Assembly (NCBI GenBank): GCA_021806845.1
Contig: JAKAPV010000047.1
Location: forward strand, 1-14,772
Length of the DNA: 14,772 nt
Direction: 5' to 3'
Source of the DNA: Bacillota bacterium
GTDB taxonomy: Bacteria; Bacillota; Sulfobacillia; JAJZYS01; JAJYTV01
Below, one piece after another: positions 5,602 through 13,497 of this stretch. The position numbers and the translations under genes are program-made. The first letter of the stretch is position 1, and every line of letters begins with the position of its first letter. Below the pieces are notes generated by a model, which was not told the DNA's origin, ran no database searches, and saw only the letters and a list, made by a program, of their open reading frames with translations.

Positions 5602-8600
5602 ATGCCGGAGGTAGACGAGTTGCTGATCGTTCTGCACGGGGCCGTGGTAGACGATGGTGTCAGCGTATGGGCCGAGGTCGGCGCCCGCCCTGTCTCGCGA
5701 CGTACCCAGCGGTGGGCGGGAGCCGAGCACGCAGTCCTCTGCGATACCCTTCGCCAGGTTCTACCGTCCGGTGCCTCCTGGAAGGAAGGCTCCGCGGTCG
5801 CGTGGCTGCCAAGTCAAGCCGGTCGTCCGCTGCCCTCGTCGCCAATCCTCGGCACCCTGGCAGAGGCGACGGACGCCAAGCTCGCCCCGTTCGAGGTGGC
5901 CTGCCTGCACCTTCCCCCGTCCTCTGCGCTGGAGCTGCTACGGCGCTGCCCCGATGACGGCAAACCGCTTGCGCCAGGCCTGTTCCCCGCGCAAGACCTT
6001 CGCTTCCTCGCGGAGGTGGCCCAGTTCGCACTGAGCGTCGTGGCTCGGCAGGCGGTGCTCCCCGCCGCCCGCAGGACTCCGGAGGGTTCGGCTGGCGTCT
6101 GGCGCCCGCATCTCAGTCCGCGGGACGCGGCCGCCCTCGGGGGACTCCAGTTGGCAATGCCACCCGCCTGCCGGGCGCTCAACCAGAGTACCGTGGCGCC
6201 GCCCTCGGCGTCCGCGCGGGATCTGACCCTGGGATTGCTCTCATCCTTCGTCGACTGCCTGATGCGCCCGCATGATCCGCCCGCGGCGCGGCGCAGCGCG
6301 ACCCCCCACGATCTCTGGGTAGAGAGCCTCATGCAGCCGCAGGCATGCAGCCCCGCCGCGCCGCTGGACGCCATCACCGACGACATCGACGCATGGTCCG
6401 GGTTCCTGCGGCGCGGCGAGGGGGAACACGCTCGGCTGTGCCTGCGTCTCGAGGAACCCCTCGAGGACGACGGCCCGTGGCGGGTGCACTACCTGCTGCA
6501 GGCGCTGGACGACCCGAGCCTGATCCTTCCCGCTGAGGAGATCTGGTCGAAGAAAGCCTCTCGCAACGGCTACCTTACCGCCCAGGACCTTCTTTCGGAG
6601 CTGGGCGCAGCGGCGCACGTCTCGCCGGAGATCTCCGCGAGTCTCGGCCAGCCCCGTCCGACCGGCTACGACCTGGACACTGAGGGCGCGTACCTGTTCC
6701 TGAGCGAGACCGTCTGGATGCTCGAACAGGCGGGCATCGGACTGCAGCTGCCGGCTTTCTGGAACGGAGGGGGGCGCCGCCAGCTCACCGCGCGAGCCAC
6801 AGCGAAGGCGGCCTCGGCCGGCGGAGGGCGCCTTGGCTTCGACTCCGTCGTCGACTTCGACTGGGAGGTCGCACTCGGCGATCAGGCGCTCTCGCGGCGG
6901 GAGCTCGAGGAGCTCGCCCAGGCCAAGGTGCCGCTCGTTCGGCTGCGCGGCCAGTGGGTCGAGGTGTCGGTGGATCAGGTGCGGGCGGGGCTTGCGCTCC
7001 TGCGCGGAGAGAGCCGGGCCAGATCCACCCTGCGCGAGGCGGTGCGCATGGCCGTTGGTGCCGAGGATCCAGGCAGAGGGCTCGAGGTGTCCGAGGTGCG
7101 CGGCGTGGGGGCGGTCGGCGACCTGCTCTCGCGGCTCCTGAAGGGCCCACTGCCAGGCGCTGCCGGCGACCTCGAGCCACCCCCCGGTTTGCGCGCCGTC
7201 CTGCGGCCGTACCAGCGGCGGGGCTACGCGTGGCTGAGCTTCCTCAGCGAACTCGGCGTCGGTGCCTGCCTCGCGGACGATATGGGACTCGGCAAGACGC
7301 TGCAGACCCTCGCCCTGATCCAGCGAGACCTGGTCCAGGGGCATACGGGGCCGTTCCTCCTCGTATGCCCCACCTCGGTGCTGAGCCAGTGGCGCAGCGA
7401 GGCCGGGCGCTTCACGCCGGACCTCCCCGTGCACCTCCACCACGGCCCACTGCGCCTGCGCGGAGGGGAGTTCGCTGCGGCGGCCGAGGCCCACGCGCTC
7501 GTTCTGACCAGCTACAGCCTGCTGCACCGGGACGCTGAACTTCTGCAGGCGGTGCGCTGGCGCGGAGTCGTCCTCGACGAGGCCCAGAACGTCAAGAACC
7601 CCTCCACCCGCCAGGCGCGGGCGGCGCGCGCCCTGCAGGCCAAACGTCGCATCGCGCTCACCGGGACGCCCGTGGAGAACACCGTCCTCGACCTGTGGTC
7701 GATCATGGAGTTCCTCAACCCCGGGCTCCTAGGGACGCAGCAGGAGTTCATGCGGCGCTTCTTCCTCCCCATCCAGTCCGAAGGCAGCGCGCAGGCAAGG
7801 GAACGTCTGCGGCGCGCCACAGGACCGTTCGTGCTGCGACGCGTGAAGAGCGATCCAGCCGTCGCCCCGGATCTGCCGGCGAAGATCGAGACGAAGGTGC
7901 ACTGCCCGCTCACGCGCGAACAGGCCACCCTGTATCAGGCAGTGCTGCGAGATCTCGAGGACGGCCTGGGCGAGGCCGAGGGCATGTCTCGGCGCGGCAT
8001 GATCCTCGCCGCGCTGACGAAGCTCAAGCAGGTCTGCAACCACCCCGCGCACTTCCTCGCGGACGGCTCGGTGCTCCCCGGCCGCTCCGGCAAGCTGGTG
8101 CGGCTGACCGAGATTCTCGAGGAAGTGACCGCAGAGGGCGATCGCGCGCTCGTCTTCACCCAGTTCCGGGAGATGGGAGACCTCCTGCAACGCTACCTGC
8201 AGGAGTCGCTCGGCGAGGAGGTGCTCTTCCTCCACGGGCAGGTGCCGCGCGATGCGCGAGAGCGCATGGTCACCCGCTTCCAGGAGGAGAGTGATGGTCC
8301 GTCCGTGTTCATTCTCTCGCTGAAGGCCGGAGGCACCGGTCTCAACCTCACCCGCGCGCGGCATGTCGTCCACTTCGATCGCTGGTGGAACCCCGCCGTC
8401 GAGGACCAGGCGACAGACCGGGTGTTCCGCATCGGGCAGACGAAGCAGGTGCAGGTGCACAAGTTCGTCTGCCTCGGCACGGTCGAGGAGCGCATCGACG
8501 CGCTCATGGAGTCGAAGCGCGAACTCGCCGGCTCGCTGGTCGGCACGGGAGAGGCGTGGCTGACGGAACTCAGCACGGATGAGCTGCGCAGCCTTTTCCG

Positions 8601-8628
8601 ACTCGACCCCGAAGCATTGGAGGATTGA
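5602..8628 (+). CDS. SNF2-family helicase with DUF3670 (SNF2-associated) domain
   Basis: A 1008-residue DNA-dependent ATPase of the bacterial SNF2/HepA type, expected to translocate on duplex DNA and remodel bound protein. Residues 1-350 are a poorly conserved N-terminal region. Residues 359-470 match the SNF2-associated DUF3670 domain (LGFDSVVDFDWEVALGD, then KVPLVRLRGQWVEV). The motor follows: Walker A DDMGLGKT (559-566), DEAQ box (659-662), LTGTP (686-690), GGTGLNLT (from 910) and motif VI QATDRVFRIGQ (936-946). All ATPase motifs are intact. The C-terminus GEAWLTELSTDELRSLF is typical. ATG 5602 lacks a strong ribosome-binding site, but LLIVLHG right after it fits the usual N-terminus. The SWIM gene starts 4 nt after the stop, a conserved pairing. 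The biological role of the pair is unknown. The large minus-strand frames here are shadows. Confidence 0.95.
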   Translation: MPEVDELLIVLHGAVVDDGVSVWAEVGARPVSRRTQRWAGAEHAVLCDTLRQVLPSGASWKEGSAVAWLPSQAGRPLPSSPILGTLAEATDAKLAPFEVACLHLPPSSALELLRRCPDDGKPLAPGLFPAQDLRFLAEVAQFALSVVARQAVLPAARRTPEGSAGVWRPHLSPRDAAALGGLQLAMPPACRALNQSTVAPPSASARDLTLGLLSSFVDCLMRPHDPPAARRSATPHDLWVESLMQPQACSPAAPLDAITDDIDAWSGFLRRGEGEHARLCLRLEEPLEDDGPWRVHYLLQALDDPSLILPAEEIWSKKASRNGYLTAQDLLSELGAAAHVSPEISASLGQPRPTGYDLDTEGAYLFLSETVWMLEQAGIGLQLPAFWNGGGRRQLTARATAKAASAGGGRLGFDSVVDFDWEVALGDQALSRRELEELAQAKVPLVRLRGQWVEVSVDQVRAGLALLRGESRARSTLREAVRMAVGAEDPGRGLEVSEVRGVGAVGDLLSRLLKGPLPGAAGDLEPPPGLRAVLRPYQRRGYAWLSFLSELGVGACLADDMGLGKTLQTLALIQRDLVQGHTGPFLLVCPTSVLSQWRSEAGRFTPDLPVHLHHGPLRLRGGEFAAAAEAHALVLTSYSLLHRDAELLQAVRWRGVVLDEAQNVKNPSTRQARAARALQAKRRIALTGTPVENTVLDLWSIMEFLNPGLLGTQQEFMRRFFLPIQSEGSAQARERLRRATGPFVLRRVKSDPAVAPDLPAKIETKVHCPLTREQATLYQAVLRDLEDGLGEAEGMSRRGMILAALTKLKQVCNHPAHFLADGSVLPGRSGKLVRLTEILEEVTAEGDRALVFTQFREMGDLLQRYLQESLGEEVLFLHGQVPRDARERMVTRFQEESDGPSVFILSLKAGGTGLNLTRARHVVHFDRWWNPAVEDQATDRVFRIGQTKQVQVHKFVCLGTVEERIDALMESKRELAGSLVGTGEAWLTELSTDELRSLFRLDPEALED

Positions 8629-8632
8629 CGCC

Positions 8633-9652
8633 ATGCCCCGCTGGGATCGCGACTACTTCCCTCCCTCGACGCCCCGCCCGGTGGATGGCGGCGTGCGGCC
8701 GCACTCCAAAAGACAGTTCGGGGCGAACTGGTGGGCAAAGCGATGGATCGGGGCCCTCGAGGCGCTCGGTCTGGGCAGCCGCTTGCAGCGCGGCCGCTCC
8801 TACGCGCGCCGGGGCCAGGTGGTCTCGATCGAGATCGCACCGGGAAAGGTGCAGGCCAAGGTGCAAGGCTCCCGGCGCCAGCCCTACCGCGTGACGATCA
8901 CGCTCCGGCCCCTTTCGGAAGATCTGTGGTCGACCGTCGGGAGGGAGATCGCCGCGCAGGCGAACTACGCCGCAGCCCTCCTCGCCGGTGAGATGCCAAG
9001 GGATATCGACGTCCCCTTCCGCAGGGCCGGCGCTACGCTCTTCCCCGAGCGCAGGGGCGACCTCCAGACCGAGTGCAGCTGTCCGGACTGGGAGAACCCC
9101 TGCAAGCACATCGCGGCCGTGTTCTACATCGTCGGCGACGAGCTGGACCGCGATCCGTTCCTGCTCTTCCGCCTGCGCGGCCTCGCCCCGAAGGATCTCC
9201 CCCGCATCCTTTCGGCCGAAGAGCCTTCACATGGCGCCCTCGAAAGCTCGCCCGCCGATCCGCTGCCCTCGGCCCCGGATCGCTTCTGGAGCGCCGCGCC
9301 GTTGGCGCGCGATCCCCTGCCGCCGCCCACGCCTCCCGCACAGCCGGCCCCGCTTCTGCGCCACCTCGGAAACCCGCCGTTCTGGCGCGGACGCCTCGAC
9401 CTCGCCGAATGGCTCGCACCGCTGTACGCGGACGCCAGCGCGAGGGCGATCGCCCTGCTCACCGGAGCGGAGGACGCGCAGCCCGACCAGGAGGCCCCGC
9501 CGGTGCTACGGCATGCGCGCAAGTCCCTGGATCGCGCCGCGCTCGCTGCCGAGGTCGCCGCGGGCGTGTCGTTCGCGGAGCTGTCCGAGCGCTACGATGG
9601 TCGCATCCTGCGGCCCTACCGCACAGCCGGCAAGAGGCGGCGGCGCGGTTGA
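8633..9652 (+). CDS. SWIM zinc-finger protein, partner of the SNF2 helicase
   Basis: A 339-residue protein with a SWIM zinc finger at C148-x-C150-x6-C157-x-H159 (CSCPDWENPCKH), a module thought to bind DNA or protein. Residues 1-140 are the conserved region that precedes the finger in this family (GANWWAKRWIGALEAL, SYARRGQVVSIEI, RPLSEDLW). A Pro/Ala-rich linker (about 220-265) and a short C-terminal region (RKSLDRAALAAEVAAGVSFA, then YDGRILRPYR) follow. ATG 8633 is chosen for GGAGG at 8619-8623; the upstream in-frame extension overlaps the helicase gene. Spacing and co-orientation with the SNF2 gene mean one operon and probably one complex. It lacks the long helical C-terminal domain of larger SWIM proteins; a remnant of such a domain lies at 10.3-10.85 kb. 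Confidence 0.92.
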   Translation: MPRWDRDYFPPSTPRPVDGGVRPHSKRQFGANWWAKRWIGALEALGLGSRLQRGRSYARRGQVVSIEIAPGKVQAKVQGSRRQPYRVTITLRPLSEDLWSTVGREIAAQANYAAALLAGEMPRDIDVPFRRAGATLFPERRGDLQTECSCPDWENPCKHIAAVFYIVGDELDRDPFLLFRLRGLAPKDLPRILSAEEPSHGALESSPADPLPSAPDRFWSAAPLARDPLPPPTPPAQPAPLLRHLGNPPFWRGRLDLAEWLAPLYADASARAIALLTGAEDAQPDQEAPPVLRHARKSLDRAALAAEVAAGVSFAELSERYDGRILRPYRTAGKRRRRG

Positions 9653-9778
9653 TCCGGCACGGCATGGCACGGAGCGGGATGCGTCTCTTTGACCCGGATG
9701 GTATGTACAGTGGGTGGGCGAATCCCGCATGGCGGATGACCTGCTGCTCCACAACCAAGACCCTACGGGAGGTTGGCG

Positions 9779-10200
9779 ATGCTCGACGTTCGGCGTCCTC
9801 GCACGGAGGGGTTCAGGAGGTATCGCTGCTCGACACCGACATGACGATCAACCGGATCCTCGAGGTGCCGGCCCGCCTGCGGATGAAGCAGCTGCACACG
9901 GTCCTGCAGTTCGCGATGGGCTGGAAGAACTACCACCTCTACGAATTCCGCTGGGGCCCGTACTTCATCTCGGAGGACCCCGACGGAGAGCTGTACGCTG
10001 ACGTTGATCCCGATCTCGTGCTCGACCCTGGCGACGTGACGTTGGCGCGCCTGGGTCTCAGCGAGGACAGCCTGCTCACCTACGTGTACGACTTTGGCGA
10101 CCACTGGGTGCACAGCATCCGGGTCACGGCGGAGCTTTCGGGGCCGATTCCGCGGCCGCGCGTGATCGCAGAGGCGCTGACGTCGGTCGCCGGCCGGTGA
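9779..10200 (+). pseudogene. pRiA4b ORF-3-like protein, frameshifted and C-terminally shortened
   Basis: Family of unknown function found on plasmids and in accessory regions. A strong ribosome-binding site, GGGAGG (9767-9772), stands 6 nt before ATG 9779, but that frame ends at TGA 9842-9844 after 21 codons (MLDVRRPRTEGFRRYR...). The conserved body is in another frame from ATG 9841: MTINRILEVPARLRMKQLH, FAMGWKNYHLYEFRWG and the hallmark YVYDFGDHWVHSI. One missing base near 9823-9830 explains the break. Alternatively the ATGA overlap lets a leader peptide feed translation into a 119-residue protein. The end is also abnormal: VIAEALTSVAGR replaces the expected acidic/Cys-Pro segment (about 180-200 residues are usual). 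A related 83-bp fragment lies at 4608-4690. Confidence 0.65.
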
Positions 10201-10853
10201 CTCGACGAGGCTGCCCGTCCGGGACGCACACGCACAGGTGCGCGATGCGCCAGTGGTTTCCGCGCACCAGAGCACCCAGACAAGCAACTCGTAGTCCAGC
10301 GTTCTACGCCAAGGAGCTAAGCCGGACGGGAGACCGCTCTGGCGCGCTCGATCTCCAGTTCGCCGACCTCATGGAACACCTCAGCCCGAAGTCGTACGAA
10401 TCCTTTCGGAAGAAATGCTCGCCTGAGGAGTGGGCGCGGTATGAACCGAACTTTCTCGCCGCCCTCAAGGACCAGCGGACCGAGACGCGCATTAGCATCC
10501 ACATGGTGCGCGGGGAGCACGTGGAGGCGGTCCGGCTGCTCGCCGACGTCCGCTTTGATGGATGGCGGAGCGATTCCGTTCTGAAAGCCGCGACACGACT
10601 GGAGGCGCAGTTTCCCCGAGAAGTGCTCGACTTTTACCGCTCCGGGCTGGGCAGGACCGATCGGACAGCCCCCCGGGGCGAATACGCCCAATGGGCACGC
10701 ATCGTCGCGAAGATGCGACACGTTTGGGTGGACGTCATGCACGAACCGGATGCGTGGGCCGCGTTCGCCCAAACGCTCAAGGCGCAGTCCCAGCGGCGTC
10801 CCGGATGAATGAGGAGTTCTCCAAAGTCCTGTCGGATTGGAATGCCCGTTGAA
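10197..10853 (+). pseudogene. Helical-repeat C-terminal fragment resembling large SWIM proteins
   Basis: The open frame runs from GTG 10197, overlapping the previous stop as GTGA, to TGA 10806-10808. Its first 35 or so codons look random. From about 10305 it reads AKELSRTGDRSGALDLQFAD and later YAQWARIVAKMRHVW, then WAAFAQTLKAQSQRRP, which resembles the TPR-like tail of longer SWIM zinc-finger proteins. The family tail normally continues EEF.KVL; this is present as MNEEFSKVLSDWNAR but in another frame, ending at 10851-10853. One missing base at the C-run near 10799-10801 would join them. No SWIM finger precedes it, so it is a 5'-truncated, frameshifted fragment. The family link is from memory and moderate in certainty. 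Confidence 0.45.
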
Positions 10854-11091
10854 CAAGAGGCAGACTTGTCTTCGGGCCTCGTGCTCGTGCGGCGCACCGC
10901 CCCTTGGCGGCCGATACGCGGACTGCGACCCCTCAGCGGATCTCGCCAGGACCGAGAGGCATCCCTTGGGACCCGACCTCGGTCGTTCAATGACGCCCTG
11001 GACACAAATCCCACCGGCCGACTTGTCGAACTTTTTTGGCCGTTGGTCGCGATCAGCGCTCAGGAATCAAAGGGAGGGCCCGAGTGCACCG
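10854..11091. other. Intergenic, between converging genes
   Basis: No gene recognised. A run of T at about 11032-11037 follows a short CGACTTGTCG hairpin, which could be a weak plus-strand terminator for the 9.8-10.85 kb region. Confidence 0.3.
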
Positions 11092-11505
11092 TCAGGAATC
11101 TACCCACACTACCTGAACGATCCCCTGCTCGTAGAGTGCAGTGATCTCCGGATCATTCGTGACCAGTGGTGCACGTAGTTCCTGCGCCAATGCAACTGCG
11201 AAGGCGTCGGCAAAGGAAATCGGATGTGCGGCCTTCAGCGCGGCGGCGGCATCCACGCGCCCATTCGTCGCGGTGACCCGACGTAATGGAATTTCGCCGA
11301 TACGAAGGTCGGACAAGAACTGCTGAGCCTCCTTGCGCTTGCCCACCTTGATCAGCCTGTAGTACACCTCTCCCGCGTTGATGCTGGAGATGTGCAGCGT
11401 CTGTTCACCAGCCGCTGCCCGCTTCAGCATCGACTCCACGAGCTCGGCCCCTCGTTCATCTTGCAGCCACGCGAGCAGGGCGAACGCGTCAAGAACTCTG
11501 TCCAT
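11092..11505 (-). CDS. vapC: VapC-type PIN-domain toxin
   Basis: A 137-residue PIN-domain RNase toxin, a different subfamily from the VapC at 5031. The metal-binding acids are visible as D6 (MDRVLDAFALLAWL), E46 (INAGEVYYRL), D100 (SFADAFAVALA) and D118 (VTNDPEI). ATG 11505 is chosen because the PIN domain starts exactly there; a longer frame upstream lies over the antitoxin gene and adds unrelated residues. It overlaps the antitoxin 3' end by 17 nt, so translation is coupled. The end (QVVWVDS) is normal. Appears intact and active. Confidence 0.92.
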   Translation of the reverse strand: MDRVLDAFALLAWLQDERGAELVESMLKRAAAGEQTLHISSINAGEVYYRLIKVGKRKEAQQFLSDLRIGEIPLRRVTATNGRVDAAAALKAAHPISFADAFAVALAQELRAPLVTNDPEITALYEQGIVQVVWVDS

Positions 11506-11734
11506 CACGCTCGATCTCATCCCGGTGGTCTCGCAAGTGGTCCTGAAGCGCGGTCGTCCCACGCAGCACTCCCCGAAGGTCAAGCCAGTGCGGCCGTGTG
11601 TCGGCGGGTTCCAGAACGATGCGACCGCTCTCCAAACGAACGTTCACCCGGCCTCCGAGCTCAAGCCCCACCTCTCGCCGGATGTCCTTCGGCACGACCA
11701 GTTGCCCCTTGGCCGACATCGAAACCTGGGCCAC
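11489..11734 (-). CDS. vapB: AbrB/MazE-fold antitoxin (VapB)
   Basis: An 81-residue antitoxin with an N-terminal AbrB swapped-hairpin DNA-binding domain (VSMSAKGQLVVPKDIRREVG, then LELGGRVNVRLESGRIVLEP) and a charged C-terminal tail that should occupy the VapC active site (LQDHLRDHRDEIERDGQSS). The start is GTG 11734, with AGAGGG 7 nt upstream; an internal ATG at 11719 would remove the first strand. It precedes and overlaps vapC, the normal gene order. A 7-bp inverted repeat just upstream is the likely operator for autoregulation. Intact. Confidence 0.9.
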   Translation of the reverse strand: MAQVSMSAKGQLVVPKDIRREVGLELGGRVNVRLESGRIVLEPADTRPHWLDLRGVLRGTTALQDHLRDHRDEIERDGQSS

Positions 11735-11744
11735 GACATCACCC

Positions 11745-11764
11745 TCTTACCTGACATGGTAAGA
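11745..11764 (-). promoter_or_regulatory. vapBC operator over a likely promoter
   Basis: Perfect inverted repeat TCTTACC-N6-GGTAAGA, 10 bp upstream of the antitoxin GTG. On the minus strand TACCAT inside it stands 17 bp after TTGCGC, a weak but correctly spaced promoter pair. An operator over the -10 box fits repression by an AbrB-fold antitoxin. Confidence 0.5.
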
Positions 11765-11965
11765 CGAGCGGCCTCCGGGCGCAAGATCCGCGCCGGGCTC
11801 GGCCGGAACGGCCGCACATACTCACGCAGTACCGTCATCCCGCCGGCATGGCCTCCAGCAGCACCACGGCTAAGTGGGGATCCCATCTTGCCGCCAGGCA
11901 TTTCGGGTGATCCTAACCTTGTTGACGGAATTCGACAAAGAAAGCCCCTGAGGTGCGGAATATGC

Positions 11966-12268
11966 GTCGGAGACGTACTCGCAACCCTCGTCGACGCCTA
12001 TTAGGCGGAGCATTCCCCCATCGATCCCCCAGATCCGATCGACGCCATTAAAGACTCTGAGCCTATGATCGGAACCAGAACTCGGGTGGCGGAAGTGCTC
12101 AACAGACGACATGGCCTATCAATTCGAATGATTCGTCGCCTTCGCTCTGACCCAGGCATCGCCGCCGACGTCCTAATCCGACACCCGAACCTGCAACGTA
12201 CCGGCCCGGATGTCTCCCAGGCTCACCGGGCAATGAGACAGCATCATACCGGTCGAAGCACCTCTTGA
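11966..12268 (+). pseudogene. HigA-type (XRE) antitoxin pseudogene
   Basis: One frame reads GDVLATLVDAY-stop-AEHSPIDPPDPIDAIK, then DSEPMIGTRTRVAEVLNRR, then HGLSIRMIRRL and GIAADVLIR. This follows the HigA antitoxin family closely. Two lesions are visible. TAG at 12002-12004 replaces the Glu codon usual between AY and AEH, and about 11 residues of the first HTH helix (between AIK and D.EPMIG) are missing in frame. Text upstream of 11966 no longer matches, and no HigB toxin is visible. A piece from ATG 12065 (67 codons) is still open but lacks a complete HTH. The stop at 12266-12268 lies inside the CTTGA-N7-TCAAG palindrome. HigA normally represses its operon and blocks the HigB RNase. Confidence 0.7.
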
Positions 12269-12280
12269 TCATCCATCAAG
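12264..12280. repeat. CTTGA-N7-TCAAG palindrome, copy 2
   Basis: The spacer is TCATCCA. Arms extend to CTTGAT/ATCAAG. The TGA stop of the HigA pseudogene is part of the left arm. Confidence 0.7.
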
Positions 12281-12305
12281 TCGGAAGGGCATAAAATCAG
12301 TCGTA

Positions 12306-12332
12306 GACCCCTTGAATGGCTATCAAGGGGTC
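12306..12332. repeat. CTTGA-N7-TCAAG palindrome, copy 3, with extended arms
   Basis: GACCCCTTGA and TCAAGGGGTC pair perfectly over 10 bp around ATGGCTA. It is the longest of the four copies. It lies 25 bp after copy 2. AACAATTT follows on the plus strand, so weak termination is possible. Confidence 0.7.
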
Positions 12333-12556
12333 AACAATTTGGGCGTCCGTGTTCGGTTCTTGGGCCATGCATGGACAGCGGAACCCTCAAGGGAACCATA
12401 GAGTCAGCAACTCCCGACGCCAACCCGCTTCCGCTACTTTTCTTGATCAGGTATCGATGTGACCTTGCCTTTTCTTATAAGCGCCCACGGGAGCTCTGGC
12501 ATCCCCCAATAAACGCTATATGCCCTGTAATATCTCAGTAACCTTTTGAGCACTCA
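12333..12556. other. Intergenic, lower-GC stretch between converging units
   Basis: Nothing recognised as a gene. It is visibly more AT-rich than the SNF2 operon and separates the HigA remnant from the leftward lipoprotein gene. One CTTGA half-site at about 12444 lacks the second arm. Confidence 0.4.
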
Positions 12557-13114
12557 TCACTCCCCAACTGAATGCTCGACATACCGCAATCCGTTCCATT
12601 GGTATTCCGTGACGTGGTCCGGATATCGGACCTTTACAATTGGCCAGTCAGTACCATGCTCAGTCCACGAGACTTTTCCGGTTGTATCGTGGATGTACAG
12701 AACTCTCCGCAGCCCGTTCCCTTCCCAGGTGAAGAATTCTACCGTATTTCTTCCCCCTGCCGTGATAAGGGTTGGATAGAGCCCATTTTGGGGCACTCCG
12801 ACTCCCTGCGTTCCATATCCCCATTGATTTGAGTCTCCCATCGGCCCGAGGTCTGTCATGGTCCTGAGCCGTCCATTCCAGGCGAAGAGGAACTCGCGCC
12901 CGCTCCGGTCATCGGCAATCAGGCAATCGGGAATGTGGTCCTGGTCGAAGTCAACCGTCTGTGAACCATCAACGAAGTAGCCCAACCGCCAAGCCGCGCT
13001 TTGACACACCTTCGAATTGCTAATCAAGGGGTCTGTTCCAATCAGCGTAACCGCACATCCTGGAAGCAGCAGTGCCATCACAGCAGAAATGATCGCAAGG
13101 GGCGCGGTCTTCAT
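12557..13114 (-). CDS. Predicted lipoprotein with calcium-loop and beta-propeller-like repeats
   Basis: Not assigned to a named family. From ATG 13114 the protein has 185 residues and starts with a lipoprotein signal (MKTAPLAIISAVMALLLPGC, Cys at residue 20). It should be lipid-anchored and exposed outside the cytoplasmic membrane. The mature part contains DFDQDHIPD, a DxDxDxxPD calcium-binding loop of the FG-GAP/thrombospondin type-3 kind. Three similar strand motifs follow: FLFAWNGRLR, FFTWEGNGLRRV and YQWNGLRYV, suggesting short beta-propeller blades or a FG-GAP repeat. An in-frame ATG at 13156 gives a longer signal and a weak GGTGG upstream, so the start is uncertain. No neighbour shares its strand closely, so it is probably monocistronic. 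Confidence 0.7.
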   Translation of the reverse strand: MKTAPLAIISAVMALLLPGCAVTLIGTDPLISNSKVCQSAAWRLGYFVDGSQTVDFDQDHIPDCLIADDRSGREFLFAWNGRLRTMTDLGPMGDSNQWGYGTQGVGVPQNGLYPTLITAGGRNTVEFFTWEGNGLRRVLYIHDTTGKVSWTEHGTDWPIVKVRYPDHVTEYQWNGLRYVEHSVGE

Positions 13115-13453
13115 CCAAACGCTGGCACTCGTCCGTATGGCAGCGAAGAATTGCATCACCACCCACCACCCATGCTTTCCAGGCGTGTCTGTGCTGTGCG
13201 ATCCATAGTTTTCCTCATAATGAACGCCCTGAATCCGTGAAGGAGGTGCGTCCTGGGCCACTAGGATACCATGTTGTGGAATTTGGGCGTCGGGTAAAGA
13301 GTTCCGCGATGTTCGATAGCGGGATCTAATCGTGGTTGCAGTGGGCGACGTTGCGGTTGGGGGCGACCGACGCCTCGCTCGGCGATGAACGGATAGCCCT
13401 CAGCCTGAGGGATGAGGGATGAGGGGTTAGCTTGGTTGAATGGGCATGCAACT
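13115..13453. other. Intergenic region with a hairpin and short tandem repeat
   Basis: No gene recognised. It contains the upstream region of the lipoprotein gene, a three-fold GGATGAG-like tandem at about 13407-13425, and a hairpin AATGGGCA-N9-TGCCCATT at 13439-13463 that runs into the start of the duplicated RNA unit. Confidence 0.4.
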
Positions 13454-13497
13454 CCTGCCCATTGAATCTTTCCAGGAATTGCGTCTACACTACAAGC

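Noticed and set aside
6241..7527. Long minus-strand open frame (about 430 codons) inside the SNF2 gene
   Set aside because: Shadow of codon bias; the plus strand carries continuous helicase motifs through the same bases.
11506..11583. Longer N-terminus for the VapC at 11092
   Set aside because: The extension lies over the antitoxin coding frame and is unrelated to PIN proteins; the domain begins at ATG 11505.
12264..12280. FNR/CRP-type binding site
   Set aside because: FNR boxes are TTGAT-N4-ATCAA; all four copies here have one extra base in the spacer and most are not in promoter positions.
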